Assembly (NCBI GenBank): GCA_039707465.1
Contig: CM077648.1
Coordinates: 16,447,119 to 16,511,118, forward strand
Origin: Rhabdophis nuchalis
Taxonomy: Eukaryota; Chordata; Lepidosauria; Squamata; Natricidae
Direction: 5' to 3'
Length of the DNA: 64,000 bases
A model generated the notes under the pieces. The model saw only the letters and a list, made by a program, of their open reading frames with translations. It was not told where the DNA came from and did no database searches. The translations under genes and the position numbers were made by a program. Below, one piece after another: positions 20,008 to 31,189 of the stretch (positions are counted from its first letter, which is position 1; every line of letters begins with the position of its first letter).

Positions 20008-20732
20008 AAAAGGGTGCTATTTGTGCAGTAATTCCTTGACACAAATATTATCCTTACGTGTTTGCATTCCGATTTTACAGGATTTCTATCTTGACATCAT
20101 CACACAGGCTTCCTCATTCTTCTCTATGTACTATGAACGCACGGAGTATCGGATTTCAACTCATGGCTAACAGGTTACATTCTCAAATACTAGGATTTAG
20201 AAACTGAGCCACTCAAGAAAAAACTTTACAGAAAGACTGTACCTTATCTTGGTCTATCTCTTTGCTAGCTGATGAAAAGTCTTGGAAATGTGCCTTGGGA
20301 AAGGTTGCCATCTGGTGATCGATATTGAGAATTTATGCAACAGAAGCCAAATCACATTTGCAGCCTTAGACATTACCGGGATTAAGCTGTCTAACTTTTA
20401 CTTAACACATACCTGGTACTTTTCATTCAAGAAAATTGCTCTAAAGTTCTAAACTGGATTTTGATGTCACTCATGGGCTGGAGGAAAGGAACAATTTAAG
20501 ATTAATCCCGACAAAACTGAGTGCTTGTATTTTAAATAGTACTTTACTTTCTTGGAGACTCCAGTAATTCTTTGGATGTACTCCTAAACTCAGTTGCTAT
20601 CTCAATGTCCAATTTTTTTTGGGTGGGGGGATAAGGTGCATATTTGCAGAGTAAAGTCAGAGCTAGGTATAGGCTATATCAAGGAGGCATACAAGAAATA
20701 TTTTTCCCATGGGGGAAATACCCCCCCCCCCC
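20008..20732. other. Stretch without recognisable gene
   Basis: No supported exon or repeat terminus; ends in a poly-C run at 20721-20732. Confidence 0.35.
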
Positions 20733-21157
20733 CAGGGGTGGGTTCCTGCCAGTTCTAACCTCTTCTATAGAAGAGGTTTCACAAATCTACAGTGCCGTTT
20801 AGAACCGGTTCCAGCTTCCTCCCCCCGCCCGTCCGCACATCATCAAGATGAAGAGCGAGAGGAGGAATTCTGGGATTTGAAGTCCACAAGTCTTAAAGCT
20901 GTCAAGTTTGACAGTAGGAGTTTTTTCCCCTAAAGGGTTAGGGGTGCAAGGGTCTTGACAGCTTTAAGACATGCGTGCTTCAAATGCCACAGTTTCTAAG
21001 CCCACATTTTGGTTGCTAAGCAAGAGCATTGTTAAGTGAGTTTCACCACATTTTACAAGTTGGCCACGCCCACCCAGTCACATGGCTGGCAAGCCACTCC
21101 CACAAAGCAGGACACACCTATAGAAGAGGTTCTAAAAATGTTTGAAACCCACCACTG
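20733..21157. mobile_element. hAT-like element with nested decayed palindromic MITE
   Basis: Starts CAGGGGTGGGTTCCTGCC and ends GAAACCCACCACTG, the ends of the abundant CAGTGGTGGG family. Inside, 20869-20990 resembles the ~130-bp palindromic MITE ('gaagtccacaagtcttaaag' and 'cttgacagctttaagacatg'). The target duplication is obscured by the poly-C on the left. Confidence 0.65.
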
Positions 21158-21159
21158 AT

Positions 21160-21535
21160 AACCTGGCGTTGCCCGGGTATTTATTTATAGAGGGGAAATG
21201 TCCAGACCAAACGTAATTTCTAATGTTGGATTTTCCTCCTTACCAGAGGGAGCCCCCTTGTGGAGTACTGTGAAGCCGTTACCATGGCAACTCCACTGCA
21301 CTGTACAGTAGAAGTCATTTTACAGCAGTACACTAGAAACCATTTTAAGGCACAATATGTTGCGTTGTAACAGAACACCCCCCCACCACCACCAAGGTGT
21401 GTTAGGCGTGTCTTACCTCCACAGGATTTGTTTCCAGAGAGTAAGTCATCTGTGTACCAAGTTTGGTCAAAATTGCTCGAGGCGTTCCAGAGTTATGCTG
21501 GAACACACACATAGACACACAAACCATAAATTCTA
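21160..21535 (+). repeat. Unclassified interspersed repeat, copy 1
   Basis: Begins 'cctggcgttgcccgggtatt' and ends 'agagttatgctggaacacac'. A second copy sits at 59505-59868 with the same order of blocks ('agagggagcccccttgtgga', 'ccatggcaactccactgcac', 'gtgtaccaagtttggt'). No frame or terminal repeats identify a superfamily. Confidence 0.65.
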
Positions 21536-21539
21536 GTCA

Positions 21540-22383
21540 TGCATTAGTCATGAAAGTCAATTGCGTGACTTTAGGCCAGTCACTGTCTCTGGGCCCAACT
21601 CACCTTACAGAGTTGTTGTAGTAGGGAAAATAGGAGGAGGAAGTTTAACAAAGTGACTGTCAAGTGCTAGGAAAATCAGGACATCCAGGCAAATGGGTAT
21701 TAAGATCTATTGCAAGCTTAAGCTCTTTACAAGAATCTGAACTACTAACAGTCAAAGCAATTTGGCAGTAGATAAGAAATTCAAGGTGGACTGGATTTAG
21801 ATCACTTGTAGACGTGAATGGATTCATAATTGGTGATGCTATTGACCCCTCCCTCCGACTCAGCCTGGTCCCTTTTTGCAATTTGACTTTGCAACGCAAA
21901 TAATGGTGCAGCAGTGACTGGATTAGGATCAATGAAAGGCAGTTTCTGAAGCCATCTTCAGCCATGAAAGGTTGTTGGGTCTCCCTTAATTCAGCCTACC
22001 TCACAGGGCTGCCATTGTGGGAAAATATTGGACAAGGAAGTACCATGCATCAAGTCCTGTGACTTGGGTTCCAAAAGATTAATTTGGATTAATTGTGAAC
22101 TGAAGAAGCTTTTTGGATGAGAAGCGTACGATCTTCAAGCAAAAACAAGTCCAACTGCCTTTTGAAAAACACATTTGGGACAGCCATGATCTGGATGACC
22201 GAGAGTCTCCATAGATGTACTGTATATCCTATGGATAGTAATCTAATAGAGTGGACCCAAATTCTCCCTTATGCATCATCCTACCTCTTAACGTAGTGTG
22301 TGTTTTTTTCTAGATGGCCATCAGAATTTTCATTTATGTTATTAGTTCTATAATACATCTTGTTTCTCCTTCTGTTTGCTTAG
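21540..22383. other. Sequence upstream of the first visible MMRN1 exon
   Basis: Intron-like sequence with no clear repeat. A pyrimidine-rich stretch with 'ctgtttgcttag' ends it as the splice acceptor. No exon for the MMRN1 N-terminus is visible. Confidence 0.4.
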
Positions 22384-22503
22384 GAACTGGTGTGCCTACG
22401 TTCACACAAGACTTCAACCCACGATTGTGGTTGACAATGTACAAAGCTACAGCTCCGGGAGAGCCAAGCAATGCACTTGGATTACGGGATCCTGTGGAAC
22501 AAG
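22384..22503 (+). CDS. MMRN1: MMRN1 internal exon: first half of EMI domain
   Basis: Acceptor 'ctgtttgcttag' precedes and donor 'gtgtgt' follows. The exon starts with one base completing a codon, then reads NWCAYVHTRLQPTIVVDN..., and ends ...CTWITGSCGT plus two bases. NWCAYVHTRL and the TWxxGSC ending are the multimerin-1 version of the EMI module; EMILIN1-3, EMID1 and COL26A1 differ here (they have VTRT or similar in place of VHTRL). EMI domains are small Cys-rich modules that mediate multimerisation of secreted matrix proteins. Three of the domain cysteines are in this exon. No internal stop or frameshift. Confidence 0.88.
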
Positions 22504-23445
22504 GTGTGTAACGGGATTTATACCACCGAGGTGCTTTTTAAATGATGATTAGCTACATTAATGAAGACTGTGAAAACTGCTTAGAAATATTCAATCCTCT
22601 TAGGCCAATCTGTATAGGAAGAGAGAACTTGAAATATACAGAATATTCCATCCAAGGATGGGATAAAGGAAAATAATATTAAATGATGTTTCTGCTAACG
22701 ATTCCGGAAAAATTAAAGTTTTCTTAATGGTGGAATGCAGAATACAGTTACATATCAACCATCCACCTACTTCAGTCTAGTAATTGGGAAAAACTATCCA
22801 AAATTTCAGATAAGAAGGTATTTTTTAATGCTAGCTGGAGATGTTGAGGGTTGAACATTGGACTTTCTGCATGGAAGGTACGCAATTCTTCCTGTTCTTA
22901 TACAAGACAACAACAACAACCCATTGTATTGTACAATATCTTGAAAGTATTGGTTTATAAGATATTTTGACTAGTTGCTTTTAAGCCAAGTTTTATTTTT
23001 CCAAGATATGTGCCACTGGATTCTAATAATTAATTTAATTGCACAAGAACAATATGTCTCCAAAACATGTCATAGTTATGCTACAGTGATTTTCATAAAC
23101 ATTTGCTTTGCTAAATAATAGATTACTTGTTCAGCTCATACATATCTCCCTTAAAATAACTACAGAACGAAGTAAAATGTTGTTTACTTCCTTTAAATGC
23201 CCTGTCTGGATAATAGGTACTATACTTTCAGTATTCCTCTTTTAATTTCCTGTGTATTTGCATGGATGGAAAGGATTCAATGGAATGAACCCTTTTGCCT
23301 ATAGGGGTGTTTTTTTAATTTTAGATGTTAAGGGCTACAAACCAGTAGTTGATGGATTACTCTTACTTCTTTTGCTTTTGCTTTTTGGAACATAGTAGCT
23401 GACTAGCTTGATATACGTGCTTCTAAGAATAGGATAGGATAGAAT
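22504..23445. other. MMRN1 intron, unique-looking part
   Basis: No recognisable repeat or gene; AT-rich intron sequence with a short (CAA)n at 22910. Confidence 0.4.
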
Positions 23446-23984
23446 CAATGGTGAAATTCAAATTTTTTTACAACCGGTTCTGTGGGCGTGGCGTGGTGGG
23501 TGAGGCAGGGAAAAGATACTGCAAAATCTCCATTCCCACTCAACTCCAGGGGAAGGATACTGCAAAATCTCCATTCCCTCCCCACTCCTGGGGAAGGATA
23601 CTGCAAAATCTCCATTCCCTCCCCACTCCAGGGGAAGGATATTGCAAAATCTCCATTCCCACTCAACTCCAGGGGAAGGATACTGCAAAATCTCCATTCC
23701 CTCCCCACTCTAGGGGAAGCATACTGCAAAATCCCCATTCCCACTCAACTCCAGGGGAAGGATACTGCAAAATCTCCATTCCCTCCCCACTCCTGTGGGA
23801 AGGATGTTGCAAAATCTCCATTCACTCCTCACTCCAGGGGAAGCATACTGCAAAATCTCCATTCCCTCCCTCCAACCCCTTTTTGGGGCCAACCAGAGGT
23901 GGTATTTGCCAGTTCTACAAACTACTCAAAATTTCTGCTACTGGTTCTCCAGAACCTTTCAGAACCTGCTGAATTTCACCCCTG
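23446..23984. mobile_element. Complete hAT-like element with internal 41-bp minisatellite
   Basis: Termini CAATGGTGAAATTCAA and GAATTTCACCCCTG form an imperfect inverted repeat. A perfect 8-bp target duplication gatagaat flanks it (23438-23445, 23985-23992), which is diagnostic of hAT-type insertion. The middle is expanded into a tandem array. It has no transposase. Confidence 0.88.
23489..23875. repeat. 41-bp minisatellite inside the hAT-like element
   Basis: Units begin ccattccc at 23530, 23571, 23612, 23653, 23694, 23735, 23776, then 23818 and 23859: seven exact 41-bp steps with one 42-bp step. Each unit contains 'ggggaaggatactgcaaaat'. In the related element at 29450-30165 this segment is present only once. 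Confidence 0.92.
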
Positions 23985-24002
23985 GATAGAATATTTTTTT
24001 TA

Positions 24003-24250
24003 TTATTTTATTTTTGGAATTTATACCCCGCCCTTCTCCTTGTTAGGACTCAGGGCGGCGCACAGGCATTATTAAAACCATAGCAAAACAATATATACTG
24101 TTAAAAACATTAAATTAAGTTAAAACCCGTGCTAAAAACCCCTTAAAACCCTAAAAAATTAAAATTTATCAGTAAAGTCAGAAAACAGGGGGCTACGCTA
24201 GGCCGGCTTGTTGGAATAGGTACGTCTTAAGACGTTGGCGAAAGAGGCGG
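24003..24250 (-). mobile_element. L2 LINE 3' fragment (antisense)
   Basis: 'taccccgcccttctccttg' and 'actcagggcggcgcacaggc' mark the L2 3' end. The coding end in antisense corresponds to the LRLFRQRLKTYLFQQAGLA C-terminus. Confidence 0.85.
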
Positions 24251-24380
24251 AGGTCTGAGGTAGAATAAGATAGTATAGTATAGTATAGTATAGTATAGTA
24301 TAGTATAGTATAGTATAGTATAGGATAGGATAGGATAGGATAGGATAGGATAGGATAGGATAGGATAGGATAGGATAACA
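24250..24380. repeat. (TAGTA)n and (TAGGA)n pentanucleotide tract
   Basis: About 12 TAGTA units change abruptly to about 12 TAGGA units, then ACAGA units, before the LINE end at 24381. Confidence 0.95.
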
Positions 24381-24720
24381 GAACAGAACAGAACATTCTT
24401 TATTGACCAAGTGAGATTGGACCACCAAGGAATTTGTCTCTGGTGCATAAACTCTCACTATACATACAAACAACCAAGTAAATATAATCATAAGATACCA
24501 GCAGGAGAAGGTAGTAGAAAAGATGACAAGGTTAATAGTAATACATCCTTACTACATGGATAAATATCCATAGACATGAGACAGTACTGTAGAAATTAGG
24601 TATTAAGCAGAGTGATAGCACAAGGCGAAAAACCTGTCTCTGAATCTAGTTATTCTGGCATTTCTGGATTATAATTAATGGTGTCAATATAGCACGGTCT
24701 TAAATCTTTAATCATAAATT
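24381..24720 (-). mobile_element. CR1-like LINE 3' end next to pentanucleotide repeat
   Basis: 'ttctttattgaccaagtgag' and 'ggaatttgtctctggtgcat' recur at 34700 and 63660, each time beside (GAATA)n-like repeats. I associate this arrangement with a snake CR1/L3 group known to seed AATAG microsatellites. Confidence 0.6.
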
Positions 24721-24798
24721 TAGCCAACTACAAGAAGTTAGGCTGTCATGGTCAGGTAGGTTTTCCTTATCTATGTGCTCTTCATTTGTAGAATGTCT

Positions 24799-25353
24799 GT
24801 GACACATTAACACCAATCCTGCGCGAGCTGCATTGGCTTCCTGTGGTCTTTCGGGTGCGCTTCAAGGTTTTGACGACCATCTTTAAAGCGCTCCATGGCT
24901 CGGGGCCTAGTTATATGCGAGACCGTCTCCTGCCCCATACATCCCTTAGACTGATACGCTCCCACAGAGAGGGCCTTCTCAGGGTGCTGTCGGCCGGACA
25001 ATGCCGACTGGCGACACCCAGGGGAAGAGCCTTCTCTGTGGCGGGCCCTGCCCTTTGGAACGACCTACCCCCTGAACTCCGGACCATCACCGACCTCCGC
25101 CTCTTCCGCCAATGTCTAAAGACATACTTTTTTCATCAAGCCGGCCTAGCCTAACCTCCCATGGGGACTTTTAGAAAAGTTTTAAATTGGGTTTCAAATA
25201 ATTGGTTTTAGCATAGGATTGGGATTATTTAAATATATTTTAAATTATTTATTCATTTTCTATTTTGTATATCTTTTTAAATTTCCTGTGCGCCGCCCTG
25301 GGTCCTCTGTGGAGAAGGGCGGGATATAAATGTAATAAAATAAATAAATAAAT
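24799..25353 (+). mobile_element. L2 LINE 3' fragment (sense)
   Basis: Encodes the L2 RT C-terminus (ELHWLPVVFRVRFKVL, FSVAGPALWNDLPPELRTI, stop at 25154), then a 3' UTR with 'cgccgccctgggtcctctgt' and an (AAAT)n tail. Distinct subfamily from the 16.5-kb copy (PPELRT instead of PPDIRT). Confidence 0.9.
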
Positions 25354-26334
25354 AACCATCGCCTGAGAAGATATCTGTTTAATTAAGAAAGAAAGAGAGA
25401 CATTCTATCAATCCCTCCAAGAAACAGATCTCAGTTTACCTATGAAAGGTGGTAAACACTAGCCAGAATGACTTGAGGGGTATCTATGGCTGCCTTTAAA
25501 GAAAAGAGAGTGAATTAAACTAAACAAACTATTAAAGGATTTAGATTTTTGACCCATATTCAGCAGTTTCTACTGAATATTATATGTGCTGTTTTCCTGC
25601 CTTGCCAATGGATATTTCCTGTTTAAACTGTGTTTTGCAGCTGAGGTAATTCTGTCGCTATGTTTTGCTTAATAAACCCTTCCAGCTTTCATCGTATGTG
25701 TTTATTGCTTTTGACTCTGCAAACCGCTGTCCCGATTTCAATGTGCCAAACTAGCTTGTCTGTGAAAACGTGTGTGTTAGAAAAGACTGTTCAAGCATGA
25801 AGTTGTGCAACACTATTAGGTTATGTAACATCTATAGGTGAAGTCTGTTTTCAGACAAGACTGAATTCGCTTCTGATTCAGCGATTGGACTAAGGCAAGA
25901 TCGTGCGTGCCTCGGTTTTGGAATGGCTGGTTGACAAATACAATGAGATTTTGCAGGCATCCATAGTCAATGAGTTTGTAGCTTGTCCGAATTTCATCTA
26001 TTTTTCATCCAGCTCTTGTACAGTAATCTAAACTGACAAGCTTTTCTGGACTAAGCAAGCTTGTAAATATGACCAGATCTAAACAGAATAGAGGGACATT
26101 CACCTCCTCTGTGTTCAAAGTGATATATTTTTTGCTGTCTAGATTATTTGTGGTACCCAGGCTACTTATTGGCAACTCGTGATTAAGGAAGCTTTTTAGC
26201 TGATCTTCGTGAATACAGATATGAATCGACAACTTTGTTATTCGTTATTAAGCTTTCATTATTCATTGAGAAAGCTTACTGATGAGCTTTTACACTGTCT
26301 AAATTTCCCCCAACAACTCTCAAACCACCCACAA
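25354..26334. other. MMRN1 intron, no recognisable feature
   Basis: About 1 kb of unique-looking sequence without repeat termini or open frames of interest. Confidence 0.4.
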
Positions 26335-26392
26335 TGTCCGCTAAGGGTTCGGGCAAACCAATCTGAACCGGCTGAATACCACCTCTGAATCT
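26335..26392. mobile_element. hAT-like terminus remnant
   Basis: 'aaccggctgaataccacctctg' type end as in 5313-5543; the rest of the element is gone. Confidence 0.4.
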
Positions 26393-27385
26393 CACACATT
26401 AAAAGATAAATCTAAAGCATAAATGAGATAGAAGAGACTTAAGAAAAAAAATAAAGTTTAGAAACAAAACTGATGTGCCCATTTCTACCTATGTGTTGGA
26501 TGCTAGATTTTTAAGATTTCAACATCTTAAAAATAAAAAATTTCTGCTTGGAGAATTTCCTGAAGTTGAAATGGGTGGTTATTTGCCTTCCTTACCCAAG
26601 CATTTGGTAATTCTCAAACCTATTAAAAGGAGCAGTTTTTTCATTCAGTTTTTCTCAATCTAATACTAGTTTGGGAAAGATTTGTTTTAATTCTCCAAAT
26701 CAGATTTCCCAGCACCTTCAAACCTGTTTGTCCATTTTCCACTAGGTGGCAGGCTGGCATATCTATAACATACGATTAAATTCTAGGAGCAATTTTTTTT
26801 AAAAAAAAAATGTAATCCATCTCCTTTTATAAAACTCAAACCCATTTCGGTGTTCATATCTTTGTTGCTGTGCCTGAAATACCCTTCATCCAAGATCAAC
26901 AGCAAATTTAATTACATAGTCATTCAGCATTTGAAATATGCATGGACTTGTTTTCCTCAAACCTTTTCTGTTTTGAATCAGGCCAGGCTGCAGTCTTAGT
27001 TTTAGCTCAAATATTCATGTAAGGAGCTGAAGACAATTGATTAACAGTCCATGGCAATCCAAAAACATTTCTTAGTCTTAAATAACTTGAATATATGTGA
27101 AAGGGATTTAAATGATGATCAGGGAAAAACCTTCTGAAATGCTGAAGTGTATTGAGGACATGAGTATTAGCATCAAAATGTGCCTGGAATTCATAACGTT
27201 CTTCCTTTAGCCAATATTAGCATTTTCCTCCACTCCCCACAGCAATAATCTGTTTGGCAATGGTTGCTTATATTCTTACAAGATACAAATTCTATGGGAG
27301 ACCAAGAAAAGCAACCTATTAAATAGACAGATTCTATACCCTCAGGAAAAATAGGATATTTAAAAAAAAAATCATGAACACAGTG
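26393..27385. other. MMRN1 intron, no recognisable feature
   Basis: AT-rich unique-looking sequence; nothing I can support. Confidence 0.4.
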
Positions 27386-27393
27386 ATTTATAG

Positions 27394-27528
27394 CAGGGGT
27401 CTCCAACCTTTGCAACTTTAAGTCTGAAGGACTTTAGTTCCCAGAATTCTCCAGCCAGCAAAGCTGGCTGGAGAATTCTGGGAGCTGAAGTCCTTCAGAC
27501 TTAAAGTTGCAAAGGTTGGAGACCCCTG
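27394..27528. mobile_element. Palindromic hAT MITE (135 bp), copy 1
   Basis: Nearly perfect hairpin: CAGGGGTCTCCAACC at one end and GGTTGGAGACCCCTG at the other, with the centre at 'agccagcaaagctggct'. A perfect target duplication atttatag flanks it (27386-27393, 27529-27536). Confidence 0.92.
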
Positions 27529-27771
27529 ATTTATAGGACTTACCTTTCTCTCCACCAAAGGTCTAGGCAGAGCGGAGTACAATAAGCAGTTTAAGAATTT
27601 TGAGAATATTTCATGGGTATTTTCACAATTTACTTTGTGCACAAAAGCATTTATCAGTGACCCGAAGGCAAACGGTGATTTCTGCTCTCTCTACCACTCT
27701 GATACATTTTCTTCCTTGTTATTTTGTTGGAGGAGTAGAAGTAGACATCTATCCCAGGAATGGTTATGGAG

Positions 27772-28027
27772 CAGGGGTGGGTTCCTGCCGGCATAACTAC
27801 CGATACGGCGTGCAAAAAATTCCATGTGCATGCGCATTTATACCTTAAAAGATCTGTGCATGCGTACAACATTAGAAAAGGGGAAAAATACGTTTTTCCA
27901 ATGAAGACTGCTCTGTGCATGTGCAGAACAGAAAATCAAGATGGCGCTGCTGAGTATAGAACCGGTTTGGGGGCGTGTCTGACCGAGTTGCTACCTACTC
28001 GGCCAAACCAGTAGGAACCCACCTATG
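27772..28027. mobile_element. hAT-like element, CAGTGGTGGG family
   Basis: Ends CAGGGGTGGGTTCCTGCC and GTAGGAACCCACCTATG. Flanks ttatggag and ttatggtt agree at 6 of 8 positions. Confidence 0.75.
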
Positions 28028-28298
28028 TTATGGTTCCTTCTTATAAAGAAATGTAATACCGAGTTTCTTTGCTATGTAGCATAAATGCTTTGAGGAACAG
28101 CAAAGAATCAGGACCACACATTAAATTCCAGTTAAGCTGAGTTCATGCCTAGACACTAGCCAATCTAGCCAACTAATGGTCAGTGCTACATTGGCACTAG
28201 ATAAGAGTTAATGTAAGACTGCTTGTGGGCACCTATTGATTCCAGGCTAATTCCTCTCTTGACTCTGCCCCTAGGCTTTGCCTGTCATTCTCCTACAG

Positions 28299-28697
28299 CA
28301 GGGGTGTCAAACTCAAGGCTGGATCTGGCCCATGGGGTACTTGCCTGCAGGCCCACCCTGGAAGCAGCAAAGGACCAGCCCTTGGTGCCTCTGCCAGCAA
28401 AAATGGAGCCCAGGTGGGCTGTGTGCAGCCTCCTCAAGCCCCATTTTCTCTAGCAAAGGGCTGCGGGAGGTCATCGTAGCTGAAAACGGAGCCTGGGTGG
28501 GTCTTGCGTGGCCTCCCTGGGTTCTGTTTTCACTGGTAGAGGGCTGCAGGAGGCCATCACGGCTGAAAACGGAGCCTCAATGAGTGACACTGAGCTGGCC
28601 ATGCCCACCCTAGCCATGCCGTCACTCTGCCCCCCCCCATCCAAGGTCAAGCACAACCCTGATGCAGCCCTCAATGAAATTGAGTTTGACACCTCTG
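28299..28697. mobile_element. hAT element of the CAGGGGTGTCAAAC type
   Basis: Ends CAGGGGTGTCAAACTC and GAGTTTGACACCTCTG, with target duplications tcctacag / tcctgcag (7 of 8). These ends are those of Charlie-like nonautonomous hAT elements. Open frames across it are not coding. Confidence 0.85.
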
Positions 28698-28739
28698 TCC
28701 TGCAGCTTCAATTCTTAAAAGTAAATGAATAAATGGAAT

Positions 28740-29098
28740 AAATTAAAAAGAAAATCCTTAAGGGAGGGAGCAAGGCAGATGTTTGCAACTCATGTTCAGC
28801 CTTACCCTACACAAAAGGCCTTAAAAACAGGAGATGGCATCTCTCCTCCACACTAGCAAAAGGTCCACTTACACTTTGTTAATGTATAAAATCCTGACTA
28901 TTCCTTTTGCATCGCTTTACTTTCCAAGACATCTGTTGCTTCTTACTGCAGTAATCTGTTCTTTAGTTGGAGGTATAGAAGTCTGCCATCTTCGTGCATG
29001 GGTCTTCCACACATAGCCAGACAATGTGGAGAAAAAAGTGAGGGTCATCCATCCTTGATCATAAAAACTCCTTGGGTTTTTTTTCTGTATGAAGTATT
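28740..29098. other. MMRN1 intron, no recognisable feature
   Basis: Nothing supported. Confidence 0.3.
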
Positions 29099-29352
29099 AT
29101 GAGCGACAGTGGTGCAATGATTAAAGTACAGTACTGCAGGCTACTTCTGCTGACTGCCGGCTGCCTGCAATTTGGCAGTTCAAATCTCACCAGCCTCAAG
29201 GGTGACTCAGCCTTCCATCCTTCTGAGGTGGGTAAAAGAAGGACCCAGATTGTTGGGGGGGGGGGGGCAATCGGCTGACTTTGTAAACTACTTAGAGAGG
29301 GCTGTGAAGCACTGTGAAGGGGTATCCAAGTCTAAGTGCTATTGCTATTAAT
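29099..29352 (+). mobile_element. tRNA-derived SINE, second family
   Basis: Starts 'gagcgacagtggtgcaatga', has the B-box-like 'cagttcaaatct', a conserved 'gggtgactcagccttccatc' block, and ends 'ctaagtgctattgctatt' with an ATT-type tail. Antisense relatives are at 48405-48540 and 48743-48965. It has been widened by a poly-G run at 29257. Confidence 0.8.
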
Positions 29353-29449
29353 TTAAACTGAGTGCTTTGTTCATTGCATGGAGCGTATTTAGAATCATCC
29401 ATACTATCTAGAACCTTGTGATGATGAAATCTTTATTTTCAGAGTAGAT

Positions 29450-30165
29450 CAGGGATGAAATCCAGCAGGTTCTGACAGGTTCGGGAGAACCAGTAGCGGA
29501 AATTTTGAGTAATTCAGAGAACGAGTAGTGGAAATTTTGAGTAGTTCGGAAAACCAGTAGCAGAAATTTTGAGTAATTCAGAGAACCAGTAGTGGAAATT
29601 TTGAGTAGTTCGGAAAACTAGTAGTAGAAATTTTGAGTAATTCAGAGAACCGGTAGTGGAAATTTTGTGTAGTTCAGAGAACCAGTAGCGGAAATTTTGT
29701 GTAGTTCAGAGAACCAGTAGCGGAAATTTTGAGTAATTCAGAGAACCAGTAGCAGAAATTTTGAGTAATTCAGAGAACCAGTAGCAGAAATTTTGAGTAA
29801 TTCAGAGAACCAGTAGCGGAAATTTTGTGTAGTTCAGAGAACCAGTAGCGGAAATTTTGTGTCATTCAGAGAACCAGTAGTGGAAATTTTGAGTAATTCA
29901 GAGAACCAGTAGCGGAAATTTTGAGTAATTCAGAGAACCGGTAGTGGAAATTTTGTGTCGTTCAGAGAACCAGTAGCGGAAATTTTGTGTAGTTCAGAAA
30001 ACCAGCAAATGCCACCTCTGGCTGGCCCCAGAGTGGGGTGGGAATGGAGTTTTTGCAGTATCCTTCCCCTGCCATGCCCACCAAACCCCGCCCACCAAGT
30101 CACACCATGCCCACCAAGCCACGGCCACAGAACCAGTAGTTAAAAAAAATTGAATTTCATCACTG
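29450..30165. mobile_element. Complete hAT-like element with internal 32-bp array
   Basis: Same family as 23446-23984 but inverted: starts CAGGGATGAAATCCAGC and ends GAATTTCATCACTG. A perfect 8-bp target duplication gagtagat flanks it (29442-29449, 30166-30173). The 'gccacctctggctggcccca' and 'tttgcagtatccttcccctg' core is retained. Confidence 0.9.
29487..29999. repeat. 32-bp minisatellite, 16 units, inside the hAT-like element
   Basis: The unit is 'gaaccagtagcggaaatttt' + 'gagtaattcaga'. Spacing is exactly 32 bp from 29487 to 29999. Units alternate a few variants (gtagttcgga, gtcattcaga), so there is higher-order structure. There are no spacers. Confidence 0.95.
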
Positions 30166-30173
30166 GAGTAGAT

Positions 30174-30829
30174 CCCAAATGCATGGCCAACTATGCCTGG
30201 GTTGCTGCTTGACTGCAAAATCCAAAATCATCCCAAGTAGATCGCAATGATAAGAAAGAAGATGTAAATGTGAGCAAATCCCACAAGGCAATTTGGTTGC
30301 GAAAATCTCCCCGCTAATTAGATGTTACTCTAGCAACCCGAAAAGGTTTCTAGGGATTCACTTGAGCAGAAACTTTGAGTGGACATGAGTATTTCGGAAC
30401 CAGATTTCATGCTCTTAATTACACACATTTGCATTGCATCTTATTCATAGTCATGCTGAAACCGAAGGCATAATTTTAACTTCTGGTAAAAACATGGATA
30501 TTTATTCAGTTTTGCTCTTAGCCTACTGCACTCCTTGCCTTCAGTGTAAGTAATGAAAATTCAAATAGGAATCTCAAGTGTAAAGGCTATAAATAAGATT
30601 ACATTTGATATAATTTGCTTTTTAGTGTATCATCCTCTCCTCATGGAAAGCTATTTTTGTAATATGCTATAATTATTACTCTTTCCTATTAAATGGATCC
30701 CCTTCTTCTGGAAGGGTCTGTTTTGATCTTCTATATTTCATAAAAGGTAACACAGGTACCAACCAGTCCTACCCACTTATTGTGACTTCCAGAAAAAAAT
30801 CCCTGATCTCAAAATTGTCCGTATATCTG
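30174..30829. other. MMRN1 intron, no recognisable feature
   Basis: Nothing supported beyond AT-rich intron sequence. Confidence 0.35.
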
Positions 30830-31085
30830 GAGGTACCAAGACTGAAGATGAAACTGGTAGTGGTATGGTGGCCTGGGTCGCAGAACTGGCAGTGACTTAG
30901 GCTGGCCATGCCCCCAGACTGGTTTCCTGGTTGCTGCCATCACCACTGCCATCTTTTTTTAAAAAATTCTGCGCATGCGTAGAACAATTTCCATTGAACT
31001 GTGCATGCGTGCATCCAGCGCACACGTGAAGTACGCCCACAAGCGAACCAGCAGTAACACCGGCCAGAAGCCACCCCTCACACAC
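30830..31085. mobile_element. Degraded hAT-like element with (CA)n
   Basis: Internal motifs 'gcgcatgcgtagaacaattt' and 'gaaccagcagtaac' are shared with the 47494-47894 copy, and the right end reads 'agaagccacccctc'. A (CA)n run follows at 31079-31108. The left terminus is not clear. Confidence 0.5.
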
Positions 31086-31189
31086 ATACACACACACACG
31101 CACACACACCCCTCCAAGGTGAAACTCAAACTGAAATCGAGTATAGATAATTTAGCAAAATGCAAAGTTGACAACTTTGTATAACATGC

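Noticed and set aside
13030..22383. MMRN1 signal peptide/N-terminal exon
   Set aside because: I searched for an open stretch with a donor leaving two codon bases and N-terminal character and found none that I can support.
23489..23875. CRISPR-like regular repeats
   Set aside because: Units are contiguous with no unique spacers, the genome is vertebrate, and the array lies inside a hAT-like element. The 32-bp array at 29487-29999 was rejected for the same reason.
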